Source: Sphingomonas sp. (GTDB lineage Bacteria; Pseudomonadota; Alphaproteobacteria; Sphingomonadales; Sphingomonadaceae). From it: a stretch of DNA of 64,000 nucleotides. Made by a program: the position numbers and the translations under genes. Below, piece after piece: positions 63,134 through 64,000 of this stretch. Below the pieces are notes generated by a model. That model was not told where the DNA came from. It did no database searches and worked only from the letters and a program-made list of their open reading frames with translations. Where the stretch lies: assembly GCF_017304635.1 (NCBI RefSeq), contig NZ_JAFKMA010000004.1:62001-126000 (forward strand). Direction: 5' to 3'. Position 1 is the first letter of the stretch, and the number at the start of each line of letters is the position of its first letter.

Positions 63134-63749
63134 GCCCGCGCACGCGGTGCCAGATGTAGAAGGCGACCGCGGCGACCAGCACCACCGCGATCACCACGTC
63201 GGCCGAATGGAACGCCGCCTTCAACCGCGGATCGTGGTCCCACGCCTTGCCCAGCTTCATGCCGACCCAGGCCAGCCCGAAACACCACGGCCACGATCCG
63301 ACGAAGGTGTAGACATGGAACGGCACCAGCCGCATCCGCGCGACCCCGGCCGGGAAGGCGATGAAGCTGCGGATCACCGGTAGCAACCGCCCGATCAGCA
63401 CCGCGATCGAGCCGTAGCGCGCGAAGAAGCGATCGGCCGCGTCGAGCTCGCCCGGCCCGATCAGCACGTAGCGTCCCCAGCGTTCGGCGACCGGCCGGCC
63501 GCCGCGCTTGCCGACCTCGTACCCGACGATCGACCCCAGATTGCAGCCGATCGCCCCGGCGGTCGCGACCAAGAGCAGGTTGAGCTGGCCGGTCGAGACG
63601 AGATAGCCGGAGAACGGCATGATGATCTCCGACGGCAGCGGGATGCACGCGCTCTCGATCGCCATTAGCAGCACGATGCCGAGATAGCCGCCGCTGGAAA
63701 TCACCGCGATGATGATGCCGGCGAGCCAGCCGAGAATGCGTTCGATCAT
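63114..63749 (-). CDS. DedA-family membrane protein
   Basis: 211 aa with the SNARE-associated/DedA fold. Family blocks are ESACIPLPSEIIMPFSGYLV, GCNLGSIVGYEVGKRGGR, FFARYGSIAVLIGRLLPVIRSFIAFPAGVARM (in parts) and the loop TFVGSWPWCFGLAWVGMKLG. DedA proteins take part in membrane homeostasis, with some members recycling undecaprenyl phosphate or phosphatidylethanolamine. The ATG at 63749 starts the conserved part; longer readings are in a basic, low-complexity stretch. Confidence 0.93.
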   Translation of the reverse strand: MIERILGWLAGIIIAVISSGGYLGIVLLMAIESACIPLPSEIIMPFSGYLVSTGQLNLLLVATAGAIGCNLGSIVGYEVGKRGGRPVAERWGRYVLIGPGELDAADRFFARYGSIAVLIGRLLPVIRSFIAFPAGVARMRLVPFHVYTFVGSWPWCFGLAWVGMKLGKAWDHDPRLKAAFHSADVVIAVVLVAAVAFYIWHRVRGLRKTRA

Positions 63750-63780
63750 TCCCGCGCGATGGCCGATGCGACCGGACGGG

Positions 63781-64000
63781 TCAATCGACCCGCGCCGCCG
63801 CCATCCGCACGTCCTCGACGAACCGCGCATATTCCTCACGCCTGGCCGTTTCGTCGGGCAGGCGCAGCAGGTAGCTCGGGTGGACGGTGATCCACGCTTC
63901 GCCGGCACCATCGGGCAATTCCAGCGCGCGACCGCGCTCGCGGCTGATCGTCACCGTGCGGCCGAACAGCGATCGCGCGGCGGTCGCGCCCAGCGCCACG
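63781..64000 (-). CDS. Uracil-DNA-glycosylase-superfamily protein, C-terminal fragment (UdgX-like)
   Basis: Only the last about 72 codons are inside the window. They read VALGATAARSLFGRTVTI, then AWITVHPSYLLRLPDE, the second motif of the UDG superfamily (HPSxLLR), and end with a helix RREEYARFVEDVRMAAARV. The HPSYLLRLPD form points to the UdgX group, which binds uracil-DNA tightly, rather than to family 4 enzymes. The first motif and the UdgX-specific insertion lie beyond the edge, so this is provisional. Confidence 0.75.
   Translation of the reverse strand, partial: VALGATAARSLFGRTVTISRERGRALELPDGAGEAWITVHPSYLLRLPDETARREEYARFVEDVRMAAARVD

Overview
The base composition (very GC-rich), the gene families and the gene orders point to an alphaproteobacterium of the Sphingomonadales, most likely Sphingomonas or a close relative. 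Supporting orders are ctaC-ctaD / ctaB-ctaG-ctaE-SURF1-thrC, pdxJ-acpS-lepB, ubiG next to lysC, ptsP-HTH protein-TPR protein-tilS-ftsH, and proA-nadD-rsfS-rlmH-envC-ctpA. It looks like chromosome: mostly housekeeping genes, with small accessory insertions. I recognised no rRNA, tRNA, CRISPR array, insertion sequence or prophage.

Layout. 1-2.4 kb: a FecA/FecR/FecI-type signalling set (receptor cut by the window edge). 2.5-5.8 kb: a YdjC-type deacetylase and GT2 glycosyltransferase, divergent from a PMT-type GT-C transferase. 5.9-10.5 kb: a DUF2141 protein, a CDF metal exporter, an RNB-family ribonuclease, and the iron-sulfur and FAD subunits of a molybdenum hydroxylase with no catalytic subunit beside them. 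10.6-19.4 kb: a TonB-receptor-like protein with a glycine-rich insertion, a glycine-betaine-type ABC transporter, an SDR, pterin dehydratase, a zincin, and ccmA-ccmB. 19.4-28 kb: the cytochrome c oxidase cluster joined to thrC and an rRNA-type methyltransferase. 28.2-32 kb: pdxJ-acpS-lepB, an AI-2E-type permease and maleylacetoacetate isomerase. 32-38.6 kb: a glycan locus with two GT4 enzymes around an unrecognised membrane protein, then two paralogous GT-C transferases. 38.6-46.8 kb: ubiG, lysC, yjbQ, a nitronate-monooxygenase-type enzyme, a PadR regulator with its membrane-protein partner, and ptsP. 46.8-64 kb: envelope and housekeeping genes (RodZ-like, CpoB-like, tilS, ftsH, proA, nadD, rsfS, rlmH, EnvC-like, ctpA, dsbB, coq7), then small membrane genes, a DJ-1 family protein, a DedA protein and the end of a uracil-DNA-glycosylase-superfamily gene.

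Many genes overlap by 4 bp (ATGA or GTGA), so long translationally coupled operons are likely. The most notable non-housekeeping signals are: a ParD/ParE-type toxin-antitoxin pair inserted between proA and nadD, with a perfect 26-bp palindrome touching the antitoxin start codon; a 16+16 bp inverted repeat at the PadR start; an in-frame 33-bp tandem repeat in the 5' end of ubiG; a REP-like palindrome coding for the tail of an ABC ATPase; a perfect 34-bp inverted repeat between two convergent genes; and the glycan locus with its unassigned membrane protein.
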